Positions 1-8,537 of a stretch of 18,973 nucleotides of DNA are shown here, one piece after another. Each line of letters opens with the position of its first letter. Position 1 is the stretch's first letter. The DNA comes from Syntrophorhabdaceae bacterium PtaU1.Bin034 (GTDB taxonomy: Bacteria > Desulfobacterota_G > Syntrophorhabdia > Syntrophorhabdales > WCHB1-27): assembly GCA_002067405.1 (NCBI GenBank), contig MVRP01000069.1, positions 1-18,973 of the forward strand, written 5' to 3'. The notes beneath the pieces are model-generated. The model worked only from the letters and a program-made list of their open reading frames with translations, made no database searches and was not told the origin of the DNA. The position numbers and the translations under genes were made by a program.

Positions 1-135
1 AGCCTACCCGGAAATGCCACCATCCGGGGAAGGAACGGCCGAAAGGAGCAGAACAACGAATGGACCTGACCGAACCATCTGCTTCTCTCAACATCTTATC
101 TTCTTAACCTCTCAACTTCTTCTCTTCTCATCTTC
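1..135. other. Non-coding window edge downstream of nuoCD
   Basis: No convincing gene is visible here. On the minus strand, just after the nuoCD stop, only reading frames of about 10 to 25 codons occur. The part from about 81 to 141 is almost purely pyrimidine on the plus strand (purine on the nuo transcript strand) and is made of imperfect 7 to 9 base units resembling TTGAGAAGA. I see no nuoE, nuoF or nuoH start here, so the next nuo gene, if any, lies beyond the window. Confidence 0.5.
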
Positions 136-141
136 TCATCT
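81..141 (-). repeat. Degenerate purine-rich short tandem repeat
   Basis: Read on the minus strand, about 60 bases consist of variants of TGAGAAGA, TTGAGAGG, TTAAGAAGA and TAAGATG, with an irregular period of 7 to 9 bases. The tract starts at the nuoCD stop codon. It has no hairpin potential because it contains almost only purines plus T. A shorter, similar tract (GAAGATAAAAAGATAGAAAGG) lies just upstream of the phosphoribosyltransferase gene near 11375-11404. Function unknown. Confidence 0.4.
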
Positions 142-1884
142 GTCGCAGTCTCCCATTACATAATCCAGGCTCCCCAATATCGCGATCAAATCAGGAACCA
201 TCCTTCCCCGGCACAGCAGCGGCACGGTCTGCAGGTGAGCGAACGAAGGGGTCCTTATCCTTGTGCGGTACGAAATCGTGTTCCCGTCGCTCACTAGATA
301 ATACGAGTTGTTCCCCTTTGCAGCCTCTGTCCCCACTGCGGCCTCTCCCGGGGGGACAACCGGACCCCAGCTCACACCGAGAAAATGGGTGATGAGGGTC
401 TCTATATCCTGCATTGTTTTGTCTTTCACCGGCGGTGTGGCGAGAGGATGTGTGGATTTGTAAGGACCTTCCGGCATGTGTTCCAGGCACTGTTCGATTA
501 TGCGCAGGCTCTGGCGCATCTCTTCGACCCGTACCACCGCCCTGTCATAGCAGTCGCCGTGGTCTGCCGTGGGGATATCAAACTCGAACCGTTCGTAGCC
601 TGAGTAAGGCCGCTTTTTTCGGAAATCCCATTCGAAGCCGCATGACCGAAGGTTGGGGCCTGTCCATCCCCAATCGATGGCATCGTCAAGGCCGAACCTC
701 CCTACCCCTTTGGTGCGGGCCTTCACGATGCGGTTTTTCAGGACTACCGTGTCGTATTCCTTAAGCCGCTTTGGCATGTACTCAAGAAAGTCCCGCACCA
801 GTCCATCCCATCCTTGAGGCAGGTCGGCTGCAACCCCGCCGACGCGAAACCATCCCGGATGCATGCGGAAGCCGGAGATTGCCTCAATGATCCGAAAGAC
901 CTCTTCCCTGTCGTAGAAGGTAAAGAAGACGGGGGAAAGAGCCCCCAGGTCCTGGGCAAAAGTCCCGTACCAGACGAGGTGGCTGCCTATCCGAAAAAGC
1001 TCCGCCATCATTATCCTTATGACCTTTGCCCTGTCCGGAACATCGATGTCGGCGAGCTTTTCCACTGCGAGCACGTACGGAAATTCATTGAGCACGCCGG
1101 CAAGATAATCGATGCGGTCCGTATAGGGAATGTAGGTGTGCCATGTCTGCCGCTCCCCCATCTTTTCCTGTCCCCGATGGTGATAACCGATGTCAGGCAC
1201 CGCATCCAGGATCTCCTCGCCGTCCATTTCAAGCATCATCCTGAATACGCCGTGTGTCCCCGGATGATGGGGGCCAAGATTAAGAAACATGAAATCCGTG
1301 TCTTCCCCATGTCTCGTCATACCGAACTCTTCCGGCTTGAATGAGAGTGCTGCCTGTTCCGCCTCTTCCTTTTCCTCCGGCAGTTGAAACTGCCCCATCT
1401 CTGTTGCCCGCGCAGGATGCTCCTTACGAAGGGGATGACCTACCCACCTCGGAGGTGACAGAATACGCCGCAGATCAGGATGGCCCTGAAAGGCGATACC
1501 GAACATATCCCACGCCTCCCGCTCGTACCAGTTGGCCGAAGGCCAGATATCGACAATGCTGGGCAAGGATGCCGCATCCTCCTTTAACGCCACCTTTATG
1601 CGGACGTCTTCATTGCGCTCGAAGGAGAGCAGATGATAGACAACGGTAAAGGCGCTTTCCGGCTGGCCGTGGCGATTTGCCCTGAGACGCTCATCGATGG
1701 CAGTGAGATCGTAAAGCATCCGATACGGCCCGGGAAGGTCATTTTTCAGATAATGTAATATGTCGCGGGCCTGATCCCGAGCGACCCAGGCCGTTGGTAT
1801 CCCGTCGCGGGTGATCTGCTCCGTAATCGATCCTGCTCCGAATCGGTCTTCAAGCTCTCTCACGACGGAGCGTTCCTTATCCAT
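136..1884 (-). CDS. nuoCD: NADH-quinone oxidoreductase subunit C/D (fused NuoCD)
   Basis: This is the fused 30 kDa and 49 kDa subunits of the complex I peripheral arm, which helps shape the quinone site at the membrane face. The protein has 582 residues, close to the E. coli NuoCD length. The NuoC part covers about residues 1-165, with the signature [10 protein letters not shown] and GHPDLRRIL at 121-142. The NuoD part runs from about 190 to the end, starting [12 protein letters not shown] at 201-212, with GYHHRGQEK following, and ends in the typical [10 protein letters not shown] longer frame opens 11 codons earlier, inside nuoB. I chose the start at 1884 because an AAGGGAGG ribosome site lies 4 to 5 bases before that ATG and only 11 bases separate it from the nuoB stop. 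It is the third gene of the nuoA-nuoB-nuoCD operon. Identity is certain; the start is very likely. Confidence 0.96.
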   Translation of the reverse strand: MDKERSVVRELEDRFGAGSITEQITRDGIPTAWVARDQARDILHYLKNDLPGPYRMLYDLTAIDERLRANRHGQPESAFTVVYHLLSFERNEDVRIKVALKEDAASLPSIVDIWPSANWYEREAWDMFGIAFQGHPDLRRILSPPRWVGHPLRKEHPARATEMGQFQLPEEKEEAEQAALSFKPEEFGMTRHGEDTDFMFLNLGPHHPGTHGVFRMMLEMDGEEILDAVPDIGYHHRGQEKMGERQTWHTYIPYTDRIDYLAGVLNEFPYVLAVEKLADIDVPDRAKVIRIMMAELFRIGSHLVWYGTFAQDLGALSPVFFTFYDREEVFRIIEAISGFRMHPGWFRVGGVAADLPQGWDGLVRDFLEYMPKRLKEYDTVVLKNRIVKARTKGVGRFGLDDAIDWGWTGPNLRSCGFEWDFRKKRPYSGYERFEFDIPTADHGDCYDRAVVRVEEMRQSLRIIEQCLEHMPEGPYKSTHPLATPPVKDKTMQDIETLITHFLGVSWGPVVPPGEAAVGTEAAKGNNSYYLVSDGNTISYRTRIRTPSFAHLQTVPLLCRGRMVPDLIAILGSLDYVMGDCDR

Positions 1885-1895
1885 CGGCCTCCCTT

Positions 1896-2531
1896 TCAGT
1901 GTCCGCCAAAGGACCATATCTCCTCAGGCGGTCCGAGGAGTGTCTGGCTTTGCCTGGCCGCCCGTTTTAAATCCCGCATCGATCCCATTTCGGGCTTTTC
2001 CACCCTGTCCCGGCCGACTACCCAGCTTAAAGGGCGCCTTTCCCGTTCAACGGCCTGTTGGAGCAGCATCAGGCCTTCAATAAGCGCATCGGGCCGGGGC
2101 GGACAGCCGGGGACGTACACATCCACGGGAAGAAAGGTGTCTACGCCTTGCACGACACTGTAAATGTCAAACATGCCGCCTGAATTCGCGCATGAACCCA
2201 TCGATATTACCCAGCGCGGCTCCATCATCTGGTCGTAAAGCCGCTTGATGACAGGCGCGACCTTCACGAACACTGTCCCTGCGACGATCATCAGGTCTGC
2301 TTCCCGGGGGCTTCCCCGCAGCACCTCTGCCCCGAACCGGGCCAGGTCATATTTCGGAGTCACACTCGCTGCCATTTCTATGTAGCAGCAAGAACTTCCG
2401 AAGTTAAGCGGCCAAAGGGAATTCTTCCGGCCCCAGGCGACAAGGTCATGGAGCCGGGCAGTCAAAACACCGGAGATTCCTGGGGGTGATTGAACTCGCG
2501 GAGACGTCGTTTCCCTGGCTCTCCGAATCAT
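1896..2531 (-). CDS. nuoB: NADH-quinone oxidoreductase subunit B (NuoB)
   Basis: This is the 20 kDa (PSST) subunit of complex I, which holds the terminal 4Fe-4S cluster N2 that passes electrons to quinone. The protein has 211 residues. The expected cluster ligands are visible: the tandem cysteines 48-49 in [10 protein letters not shown], Cys114 in MGSCANSGG and Cys143 in [11 protein letters not shown]. The region after Cys49 is the standard NuoB fold. The C-terminal tail beyond about residue 165 is somewhat long. Its ATG overlaps the nuoA TGA as ATGA, so it is translationally coupled to nuoA, and nuoCD follows 11 bases after its stop. Confidence 0.96.
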   Translation of the reverse strand: MIRRARETTSPRVQSPPGISGVLTARLHDLVAWGRKNSLWPLNFGSSCCYIEMAASVTPKYDLARFGAEVLRGSPREADLMIVAGTVFVKVAPVIKRLYDQMMEPRWVISMGSCANSGGMFDIYSVVQGVDTFLPVDVYVPGCPPRPDALIEGLMLLQQAVERERRPLSWVVGRDRVEKPEMGSMRDLKRAARQSQTLLGPPEEIWSFGGH

Positions 2532-2935
2532 TTACGCCTGCCACTCTTCTCTGTCCGTTGAAAAACCGCCCAGTCCAGAGCGCCCTGCCTCCAGAGATAG
2601 GCCAGGGCAACGAGCAGTATGCCGATGAAGACAAGCATCTCTACGAACCCTACCCATCCCGTATCATAGAGCGTGACCGCCCATGCAAAGACAAATATCG
2701 TTTCCACATCGAAGATCACGAAGAACATGGCTATGAGATAATAGTTGACGTCAAAACGTATCCTGGCCGATCCTGTCGGGGTGATGCCCGACTCATACGG
2801 CTCTCCGGTTCCCTTTGCCGTCTGGCGGGGCCCGAGCAGGTATGACGCTACCAGCATCAAAGTCACGACAAGAAGGACACCTGCGAAGTAAACGGCGAGC
2901 GGCCAAAACGGTGTCTGTCCCGCCTGAATTTCCAT
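2528..2935 (-). CDS. nuoA: NADH-quinone oxidoreductase subunit A (NuoA)
   Basis: This is the small membrane subunit of complex I that links the membrane and peripheral arms. The protein has 135 residues, with three predicted membrane segments at about 10-34, 65-87 and 95-113. Between the first two is the family loop with EPYESGI and [19 protein letters not shown], whose acidic residues are conserved in NuoA/ND3. An ACGGAGGAC ribosome site precedes the ATG. It is the first gene of the nuoA-nuoB-nuoCD operon and overlaps nuoB by four bases. Confidence 0.95.
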   Translation of the reverse strand: MEIQAGQTPFWPLAVYFAGVLLVVTLMLVASYLLGPRQTAKGTGEPYESGITPTGSARIRFDVNYYLIAMFFVIFDVETIFVFAWAVTLYDTGWVGFVEMLVFIGILLVALAYLWRQGALDWAVFQRTEKSGRRK

Positions 2936-2989
2936 AGTCCTCCGTGAGAAGAAATACGAGGCCCTTCCGGTCCGGCGAGTCTCAGGCTA

Positions 2990-3018
2990 AATATTGTTCC
3001 CTCATCAGGGTTTGTCAA
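2990..3018 (-). promoter_or_regulatory. Probable sigma70 promoter of nuoABCD
   Basis: On the minus strand a perfect TTGACA (plus positions 3013-3018) is separated by 17 bases from AATATT (2990-2995), about 55 bases before the nuoA start. It lies in the 137-base gap between pgl and nuoA, so nuo can be transcribed independently of the pentose-phosphate operon. No clear intrinsic terminator is seen after pgl, so read-through is also possible. Confidence 0.55.
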
Positions 3019-3072
3019 TTAAAGGCTGAACTTACAGGCAGAACTGGAGCAGCAGGACAAAAGCCGGCCCGT

Positions 3073-3837
3073 CTACGTGTCGAGCCCGGATGCCGCTTCC
3101 CTATCACACAGAAAAGACAGGTCTCCGTGATGCGGCCTGACAAGGGAGGCGGGCAAAAGCGGATCTCTTTCTTTTGCTACCCGTCCCAACACGGCCGCCT
3201 TTGCTTTTCCCGCCACAAGAAAGAGTATATTCCGCGCAGCGTTTATCATCGGCAATGTGAGGGTTATACGGGCTTCCCTTCCCTCCCCTGCAGGAACTGC
3301 GCGCGCAAGACGTGTGCTTTCATGAATGACCGGTGAACCGGGAAAGAGTGAAGCGGTGTGGCCGTCCTCCCCCATACCGAGCATCGCCAGGTCCAGCGCG
3401 GGTGCCGCCCCGTCCGAACCCGAGCCGAGAATATCCCACAGGAGACCCTCGTATTCCTCGGCTGACATCTCAGGGTCAATGCCTTCGACGGCGAACGGAT
3501 ACACATTCTCTGCAGGTATGGGGACAGCATCGAGAAGTGTCTCCCTGATCATTCCGTAATTGCTGCGGTCATCGTTATAGGGAACGAAGCGCTCATCCAC
3601 GAGGAAGATATGGATGTTTCTCCAGGTAAGGTCCTTCGCCTCCCTGCCTATCCGCAGGTAAAGGTCGACCGGTGTTCTCCCGCCCGACAGGGCCGCGGCG
3701 AAGCGCCCCCGTTCCGAAACGGCCGTCGCTGCCAGGGCCCGGAACCGCTCCAGAGCGAACTTGCCCATCTCTTCCCCGGTCTCGAACACGAGTATGGACC
3801 TGCCGCTGCCGGCCCGTCGGATCACCTGGTGAGCCAT
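3073..3837 (-). CDS. pgl: 6-phosphogluconolactonase
   Basis: Hydrolyses 6-phosphogluconolactone, the product of glucose-6-phosphate dehydrogenase, to 6-phosphogluconate in the cytoplasm. The protein has 254 residues from the chosen start. Family motifs are clear: LSGGRTPVDLY, the FLVDERFVP block followed by SNYGMI, and LGMGEDGHTASLFPG, which carries the catalytic-region Asp and His. The frame opens 16 codons earlier, but AGGAGGGAAGGAG sits directly before the ATG at 3837, so that start is preferred. It overlaps the end of zwf by 16 bases and is the last gene of the tkt-tal-zwf-pgl operon. DevB/SOL-type Pgl next to zwf is a common arrangement. Confidence 0.94.
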   Translation of the reverse strand: MAHQVIRRAGSGRSILVFETGEEMGKFALERFRALAATAVSERGRFAAALSGGRTPVDLYLRIGREAKDLTWRNIHIFLVDERFVPYNDDRSNYGMIRETLLDAVPIPAENVYPFAVEGIDPEMSAEEYEGLLWDILGSGSDGAAPALDLAMLGMGEDGHTASLFPGSPVIHESTRLARAVPAGEGREARITLTLPMINAARNILFLVAGKAKAAVLGRVAKERDPLLPASLVRPHHGDLSFLCDREAASGLDT

Positions 3838-5366
3838 CTCCTTCCCTCCTGCTCCATCAGGCGTTCTGCGGCTGCCGGTCCCCATGTGCCTGCGCGATAA
3901 TTCGGAAAATCATCGGGAGGAATACTCTCCCATCTCTCATCGATCGGGTCCACCACGGACCACATTTCCTCGATGGTATCTTCCCGGACGAAGAGGGTCA
4001 GATCGCCTCTCATCAGGTCAAGGAGGATTTGCTCGTATGCTTCGTGGTGGGGCGTCTTGAAGGCCTCTTTATAGCTGAAATCCATGCGGACCGGATAAAC
4101 CTGGTTGGACGAGTAGGGGTATTTGACCAAGAACCGCAACGAGATAACTTCGTCCGGCTGAATGGTGAGGAAGAGAACATCAGGGTCCAGAACATCGCAG
4201 GTTCTTCCGAAAAGCCTCAGCGGAAGACGCTTGAACTGTATGCAAATCTCCGTGATGCGCTTGGCAAGCCGCTTGCCCGTTCTCAGGTAAAAGGGAACGC
4301 CCGCCCACCTCAGGTTGTCGATGTAGAATTTGCCCGCAAAAAAGGTGGCCGTACGGGAGGCGGCCGCGACATTGGGCTCCCGCCGGTAGCCGGGTTCATC
4401 CCTGTCCCCGACTCTCCCTTCACCGTATTGGCCCCGGACCATATAACGGTCGATGTAGTCGGCATCCACCGGCCTTATCGATCTCATGATCTTGACCTTC
4501 TCGTCTCTTATGAGATCAGGGGTGAAGCCGCTAGGGGCCTCCATCGCCATAAGGCTGAGAAGTTGAAGCAGGTGGTTCTGGAGGATATCTCTCACCACCC
4601 CGGCCTTCTCGTAAAAGACTCCCCGGTGCTCGATGCCGATGTCCTCCGCCACTGTTATCTGGACACTGTCCACGTAGCGCCTGTTCCAGACCTCCTCGAA
4701 GATCGTGTTCGAGAAGCGGAAAAAGGTAATATTTTCAACAGGCTCCTTTGCAAGGTAATGATCTATGCGGTAGATTTGCTTTTCGTCAAAAGCGCCTGTG
4801 AGCAATCTGTTCAGCCGGGCTGCCGATTCCCGGTTCTCGCCGAATGGTTTCTCGACAACGATTCTCGCATCCCACAACCCTTTACAGAGTGCGTGATCCT
4901 TCAGCTTCTCGACTGCGAGAGGCACTGCATGAGGAGGCACTGCCATGTAGTAGATAACGTCTTTTGTCCCGGTCGATGCGGGAATGCCGACCCGGTCAAC
5001 ACGTTCCCTCAGCCTCTCGAAGCTGTCGCTCTTCTCGAAGGAACCGCAAAGATAGAAAAGATGGCCACTGAAATCTTCCCAGACGCTTTTTTCGACGGCT
5101 CGCTGATCGGATGCCCGGATTGCCTCTTCCATCACCTTACGATACCGGGCGTCATCCAGTTCAAGCCGATCGAACGCCAGTATGGAGAAGTCCCTGGGCA
5201 GCTCTTTCTCTTTGAAGAGGTGAAAGAGGGACGGAATGAGCTTCCTCCGGCTCAGGTCACCTCCGCCGCCAAAAATGACAAGGGTAAAAGGATGTAATTC
5301 CGTCTCTGACAGCCTTATATCACAGGTCTGCAAATACCGGCTGTCTACGATGATTTCGTCGGACAT
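3822..5366 (-). CDS. zwf: Glucose-6-phosphate 1-dehydrogenase
   Basis: Oxidises glucose 6-phosphate to 6-phosphogluconolactone with NAD(P)+, the entry step of the oxidative pentose-phosphate pathway. The protein has 514 residues from the chosen start. The dinucleotide-binding motif FGGGGDLSRRKL is at about 32-43, EKPFG at 172-176, and the substrate-binding signature RIDHYLAKE at 200-208 with its active-site His and Lys. The frame is open 32 codons further into tal, but those residues look unlike the family. The ATG at 5366 lies 11 bases after the tal stop. Its ribosome site is weak: AAGG lies about 14 bases upstream and overlaps the end of tal. Coupling to tal is therefore likely, and the exact start is less certain than the identity. 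Confidence 0.93.
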   Translation of the reverse strand: MSDEIIVDSRYLQTCDIRLSETELHPFTLVIFGGGGDLSRRKLIPSLFHLFKEKELPRDFSILAFDRLELDDARYRKVMEEAIRASDQRAVEKSVWEDFSGHLFYLCGSFEKSDSFERLRERVDRVGIPASTGTKDVIYYMAVPPHAVPLAVEKLKDHALCKGLWDARIVVEKPFGENRESAARLNRLLTGAFDEKQIYRIDHYLAKEPVENITFFRFSNTIFEEVWNRRYVDSVQITVAEDIGIEHRGVFYEKAGVVRDILQNHLLQLLSLMAMEAPSGFTPDLIRDEKVKIMRSIRPVDADYIDRYMVRGQYGEGRVGDRDEPGYRREPNVAAASRTATFFAGKFYIDNLRWAGVPFYLRTGKRLAKRITEICIQFKRLPLRLFGRTCDVLDPDVLFLTIQPDEVISLRFLVKYPYSSNQVYPVRMDFSYKEAFKTPHHEAYEQILLDLMRGDLTLFVREDTIEEMWSVVDPIDERWESIPPDDFPNYRAGTWGPAAAERLMEQEGRRWLTR

Positions 5367-5377
5367 GGGAAGACCGG

Positions 5378-6241
5378 TTACCTTATGAGGGAATTCCAAT
5401 CCTGCGAGAATTTCTCCATCCCCTTGTCCGTAAGGTCGTGTCGTATATGGTAATCCCGCCAATCTTTCACAAGGTCTACCTCCTCATAGGGGATGGGTTT
5501 CAAGCCCCGCGGATCATATCGGTAATCAGGACCGGGCAGAAAGACCCTTTTCTCGCCCCATTCCTTCAAAATATTGAAAGGTGCGGTAATGATGTCGGAC
5601 CCGAGTTGGATCGCACAGAGTATATGATCCAGGTTCCTCACGCTGGCGGTCAGGACCTCGACATGGCCATCTCCGTCCCGATACATCCTGATGATGTGAG
5701 CAATGACATCCATGCCGTTCTCACCCCTGTCATCGAGCCTGCCGATGAAGGGCGAGACGAACACCTCTTCCCGGCGCGCTCCCTTCGTTGCGGCATAGAC
5801 CGCCGCGGCCTGGTCCTGGCTGAAGCAAAGCGTCATGTTGACCCGCAGCCCTTCTTTAAGCGCCTGAGACGCAGCCTTGAGACCTTCCGTCGACGTGGGA
5901 AACTTGATGTGGCCGTTCGGTATCCAGCCGAACATCTCCCTGCCCTGTTCCAGCATCTTCTCCGCTGTGGTCACGGCGTCCGCATATACCTCTATCGAGA
6001 TGGAGCCTTTCGGGATCATTGCGGAGATTTGCCTCACCACATCCCGGTAGTAGTCGGTAATTTCCTCTCTGGCAAATTTCTCACCCTTTTCCAGGCGCTC
6101 GCGTACGCCGGGATTTTTCGACATGAGGGTCGGATTTGTCGTCTGGCCGTCCAGGAACCCCAGTATATTGATCGCTTCCCTCGTCTCCTCGGGATTCGCA
6201 CCGTCCAAGAATATCCTTGTCTTAAGGTTTTCCGGTCTCAT
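5378..6241 (-). CDS. tal: Transaldolase
   Basis: Transfers a dihydroxyacetone unit between sugar phosphates in the non-oxidative pentose-phosphate pathway. The protein has 287 residues. The N-terminus has FLDGANPEE with the conserved Asp near residue 13, followed by GQTTNPTLM at 32-40. The Schiff-base lysine is Lys113 in HIKFPTSTEG, where the classical motif is IKIPAT. NMTLCFS and SPFIGRLDDRG follow, as in the family. It is longer than the 210 to 220 residue bacterial TalC type and shorter than the roughly 317 residue TalB type, with an extended C-terminus after about residue 230. AAAGGAG lies seven bases before the ATG, and the ATG overlaps the tkt stop as ATGA. Confidence 0.92.
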   Translation of the reverse strand: MRPENLKTRIFLDGANPEETREAINILGFLDGQTTNPTLMSKNPGVRERLEKGEKFAREEITDYYRDVVRQISAMIPKGSISIEVYADAVTTAEKMLEQGREMFGWIPNGHIKFPTSTEGLKAASQALKEGLRVNMTLCFSQDQAAAVYAATKGARREEVFVSPFIGRLDDRGENGMDVIAHIIRMYRDGDGHVEVLTASVRNLDHILCAIQLGSDIITAPFNILKEWGEKRVFLPGPDYRYDPRGLKPIPYEEVDLVKDWRDYHIRHDLTDKGMEKFSQDWNSLIR

Positions 6242-8076
6242 AAGAGCTCCTTTACCTTTTTTACTATAGCCGCTTTCGAAATCTGTTCGTAATCGAGGAG
6301 TTCCGCGGGCTTCCCGCTCCTTGGGATCTTTCGCACGGCAAAAGAGCAGACAGGTATCGGCTCGGCCGCAAGGGCACTCCTTACCGCTTCACCCAGGCCC
6401 CCTTCCGCGTGATGGTCCTCTGCCGTCACCACCGCTTTCACTTCCCCAACGGCCTTTTTCAGTTCGGCCTCGTCGACCGGCTTGATCGAGTAGAGGTCGA
6501 TGACCCTGATGTCGATTCCTTCCTTTTTCAGCTCCTCATGCGCTTTGAGGGCCTCGAACAGCGTGATGCCCGCGGCAACGACCGCTACCCGGTCACCTTC
6601 GCTTCTTTTAAGCACCTTATTTCCGCCTATGGGGAATTCCTCGGACGGGTCATAGATGACGGGGGTCGTGCCCCTCGTAGTGCGAAGGTAGACAATGCCC
6701 CGGTGGTTCGCTGCCTGTTCTACCAGCTTCTCGGTTGAGACAGCATCCGCAGGATAGAGGACCACGCTGTCGATAATGCTGCGGAACATGGCCAAATCCT
6801 CGAGACCCATTTGTGACGGACCGTCCTCGCCAATGGAAACACCCGCGTGCGACCCCGTGAACTTAATGTTCACGTTCGAATACTGGCTCATCCGTATCTG
6901 GTCGAAGGCACGGGTAAAGAAGGCGGCAAAGGTGGAAACGAAAGGTAATTGTCCCCTTGCATAGAGTCCCACTGCAGTCCCCACCATATTCTGTTCTGCA
7001 ATGTACATCTCGAAGTAGCGATCCGGGTACGCCTCCTGGAAAATCTCCGCGTAGGTCGAATTATTCACCTCGCCGTCGAGGACCACCATCTCTGGATAGG
7101 CAGGATAGAGGCGTTTGATCGCATTGCCGTATGCCTTTCTGGTGGCCACCGCCTCTCCTTGCTTGTACGACGGTCCCGAAACACCCTGTCTCGCCGGCCT
7201 ATCCGGTCTCAGGTCCTGCGGCTGCGCTATCGTTCCCCGGATCGACCTGTCGAGCGGTTGCAGAAGGCTGATCGCTTCGTCCACGTCCTCCTTTTTCAAC
7301 GCCTTTCCGTGCCATCCGTTCTTATTCTCGACCGCAGGGACCCCCTTGCCTTTCACGGTCCGGGCAATAATCATGGTTGGCTTGTCCTTAACCTCGCCCG
7401 CCTTCTCAAAGGCACGCGCTGTTTCATCAAGATTGTGGCCGTCGATGACGATCGCCTCCCATCCGAAAGACTCGGCTCTCTTCCGATATACCCCTACATC
7501 CCAGCCGTACATCGTCTCCCCCCTCTGGCCGAGGCGGTTCACATCAATGATGCCCACCAGGTTGTCCAGTCTGTAACGGGCGGCTATTTCCATGGCCTCC
7601 CAGTTCGAGCCTTCCGCCGTTTCGCTGTCACCCATCAGCACGTATGTCCTGTAAGGCAGCTTGTCCAGATACTTGCCGTTGAGCGCCATCCCGACACCGA
7701 TGGACAGACCCTGGCCGAGAGACCCGGTAGCGGCATCAACGTAGCGAAAATTGGGCGTCGGATGGCCCTCCAGAGGACTGCCGAAGGTTCGGTACTCCAT
7801 CAGTTCCTCTTCGGTGATCTGGCCCGCCGCAGCCCAGAGTGCGTACAGAAGCGGCGAAGCATGGCCCTTTGAGAGGACCAGGCGATCATTATTGGGCAGG
7901 CCGGGCCTTGCCGGATCAAACCGAAAAAAGCCGCCGAACATAAGAACAGCCATGAAATCCGTTGCAGACAGCGACGATGTCGGATGTCCCGAACCCGCCT
8001 TTGTCGTCGACACAAGAATGTAATAACGGATCAATTTTGCCAGCCCTTCTAAGTGAGCCAGAGATTCACGGTTCAT
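6238..8076 (-). CDS. tkt: Transketolase (full length)
   Basis: Thiamine-diphosphate enzyme that moves two-carbon ketol units between sugar phosphates. The protein has 612 residues, which puts both halves in one chain. The N-terminal half has STTKAGSGHPTSSLSATD (23-40), KGHASPLLY, and the ThDP/Mg motif MGDSETAEGSNWE beginning near 148, with Asn180 about 30 residues on. Here GDG is replaced by GDS. The second half carries the pyrimidine-binding region (AEQNMVGTAVGLYA, GSHAGVSIGEDGPSQMG). The frame opens 26 codons earlier, but AGGAGGA sits six bases before the ATG at 8076, so that start is used. It is the first gene of the tkt-tal-zwf-pgl operon, with the promoter about 130 bases upstream. Confidence 0.95.
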   Translation of the reverse strand: MNRESLAHLEGLAKLIRYYILVSTTKAGSGHPTSSLSATDFMAVLMFGGFFRFDPARPGLPNNDRLVLSKGHASPLLYALWAAAGQITEEELMEYRTFGSPLEGHPTPNFRYVDAATGSLGQGLSIGVGMALNGKYLDKLPYRTYVLMGDSETAEGSNWEAMEIAARYRLDNLVGIIDVNRLGQRGETMYGWDVGVYRKRAESFGWEAIVIDGHNLDETARAFEKAGEVKDKPTMIIARTVKGKGVPAVENKNGWHGKALKKEDVDEAISLLQPLDRSIRGTIAQPQDLRPDRPARQGVSGPSYKQGEAVATRKAYGNAIKRLYPAYPEMVVLDGEVNNSTYAEIFQEAYPDRYFEMYIAEQNMVGTAVGLYARGQLPFVSTFAAFFTRAFDQIRMSQYSNVNIKFTGSHAGVSIGEDGPSQMGLEDLAMFRSIIDSVVLYPADAVSTEKLVEQAANHRGIVYLRTTRGTTPVIYDPSEEFPIGGNKVLKRSEGDRVAVVAAGITLFEALKAHEELKKEGIDIRVIDLYSIKPVDEAELKKAVGEVKAVVTAEDHHAEGGLGEAVRSALAAEPIPVCSFAVRKIPRSGKPAELLDYEQISKAAIVKKVKELL

Positions 8077-8204
8077 GCTGTTCCTCCTGCTGTCCCCTTT
8101 ACTCTTTCCCCGGTCCGGTGCCGTGTTAACTGACGGGATTACTGCTGACAACACGCCGCCTTCAAAAAGGTGAGAAGACAGGGCGATGCCGGACGCATAT
8201 AGGT

Positions 8205-8233
8205 TATATAATTCTGGGAAAGGGCGGGGTCAA
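8205..8233 (-). promoter_or_regulatory. Probable promoter of the tkt-tal-zwf-pgl operon
   Basis: On the minus strand TTGACC (plus 8228-8233) is followed after 17 bases by TATATA (8205-8210), with AT-rich sequence continuing into ATAACC. It is placed about 130 bases before the tkt start and is divergent from the ilvB promoter at 8335-8363. Confidence 0.45.
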
Positions 8234-8334
8234 CCGGGGACGGTCAGTGTTCGTGGTCCTCAAACGCATCGGTGAGGCAGTTGTACAGTTTTTGCTTTGT
8301 CAAAGACGGCCATGGCATCCACCCCACTTTTCCC

Positions 8335-8363
8335 TTGACACTCAAACGGATTTTGTATACAGT
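8335..8363 (+). promoter_or_regulatory. Probable sigma70 promoter of the ilvB leader
   Basis: A perfect TTGACA at 8335-8340 and TACAGT at 8358-8363 with a 17-base spacer give a start point near 8370. That is about 50 bases before the leader-peptide ATG and 210 before ilvB. The region from the tkt promoter to this point holds no gene. Confidence 0.55.
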
Positions 8364-8367
8364 TTGA
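8342..8367. promoter_or_regulatory. Nested inverted repeats over the ilvB -10 region (operator candidate)
   Basis: TCAAAC (8342-8347) and GTTTGA (8362-8367) form an inverted repeat flanking the spacer and -10. Inside it is the palindrome TGTATACA (8354-8361) within TTGTATACAG. Short TTGTATACAA-like palindromes are typical targets of dimeric repressors such as the GntR/FCD family. A related TTGTACAG occurs at 8281-8288. The binding protein is unknown and this could be chance in AT-rich promoter sequence. Confidence 0.3.
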
Positions 8368-8418
8368 AGAAATGATATTTTCGGGAAGGCAGATTTGACC
8401 GGGCACATAAATCCTTAC

Positions 8419-8496
8419 ATGAGCAATAACATGACCATATCGCTTGATCTGGTACTGGTCCTTGTATGCGCTACCTACCGGTTTACACCGTTGTAG
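8419..8496 (+). CDS. Leu/Val-rich attenuation leader peptide of ilvB
   Basis: A 25-codon open frame lies between the promoter and the terminator upstream of ilvB. Its middle is LDLVLVLV, encoded by CTT GAT CTG GTA CTG GTC CTT GTA at 8443-8466. That is four Leu and three Val codons out of eight, a sensor for charged leucyl- and valyl-tRNA. The end of the frame (8478-8490) is the strand that can form the antiterminator, and the TAG is at 8494-8496. An alternative in-frame ATG is at 8431. The ribosome site before either ATG is weak. Comparable leaders (IvbL, IlvL) precede enterobacterial acetolactate synthase operons. The role is inferred from the codons and RNA structure. Confidence 0.75.
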   Translation: MSNNMTISLDLVLVLVCATYRFTPL

Positions 8497-8537
8497 GCCT
8501 TAGACGGTACATAAGGGCCCCTGCCGGTGTGAACCGG
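8474..8537 (+). promoter_or_regulatory. ilvB attenuator: alternative leader hairpins
   Basis: Two competing structures can be drawn. In the first (1:2), CCTAC-CGG (8474-8481) pairs with CCG-TT-GTAGG (8488-8497), with a TT bulge. In the second (2:3, antiterminator), CCGGTTTACACCG (8478-8490) pairs with CGGTGTGAACCGG (8525-8537) along 13 base pairs, including a single G-U. The second structure takes bases from both arms and the loop of the downstream terminator. A ribosome stalled at the Leu/Val codons (8443-8466) leaves region 2 free, so antitermination follows. A ribosome reaching the stop codon covers region 2, so termination follows. Confidence 0.75.

Noticed and set aside
3672..5297. 541-codon open frame on the plus strand opposite zwf
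   Set aside because: It lies wholly antisense to pgl and zwf, whose proteins carry clear catalytic motifs. Its translation has no recognisable family features and it arises from codon bias in the real genes.
6949..7872. 307-codon plus-strand frame opposite tkt
   Set aside because: It is antisense to the conserved transketolase, with no ribosome site and no protein-like composition.
8077..8154. Upstream extension of tkt by 26 codons
   Set aside because: The AGGAGGA ribosome site fits the ATG at 8076, and the added residues resemble no transketolase N-terminus.
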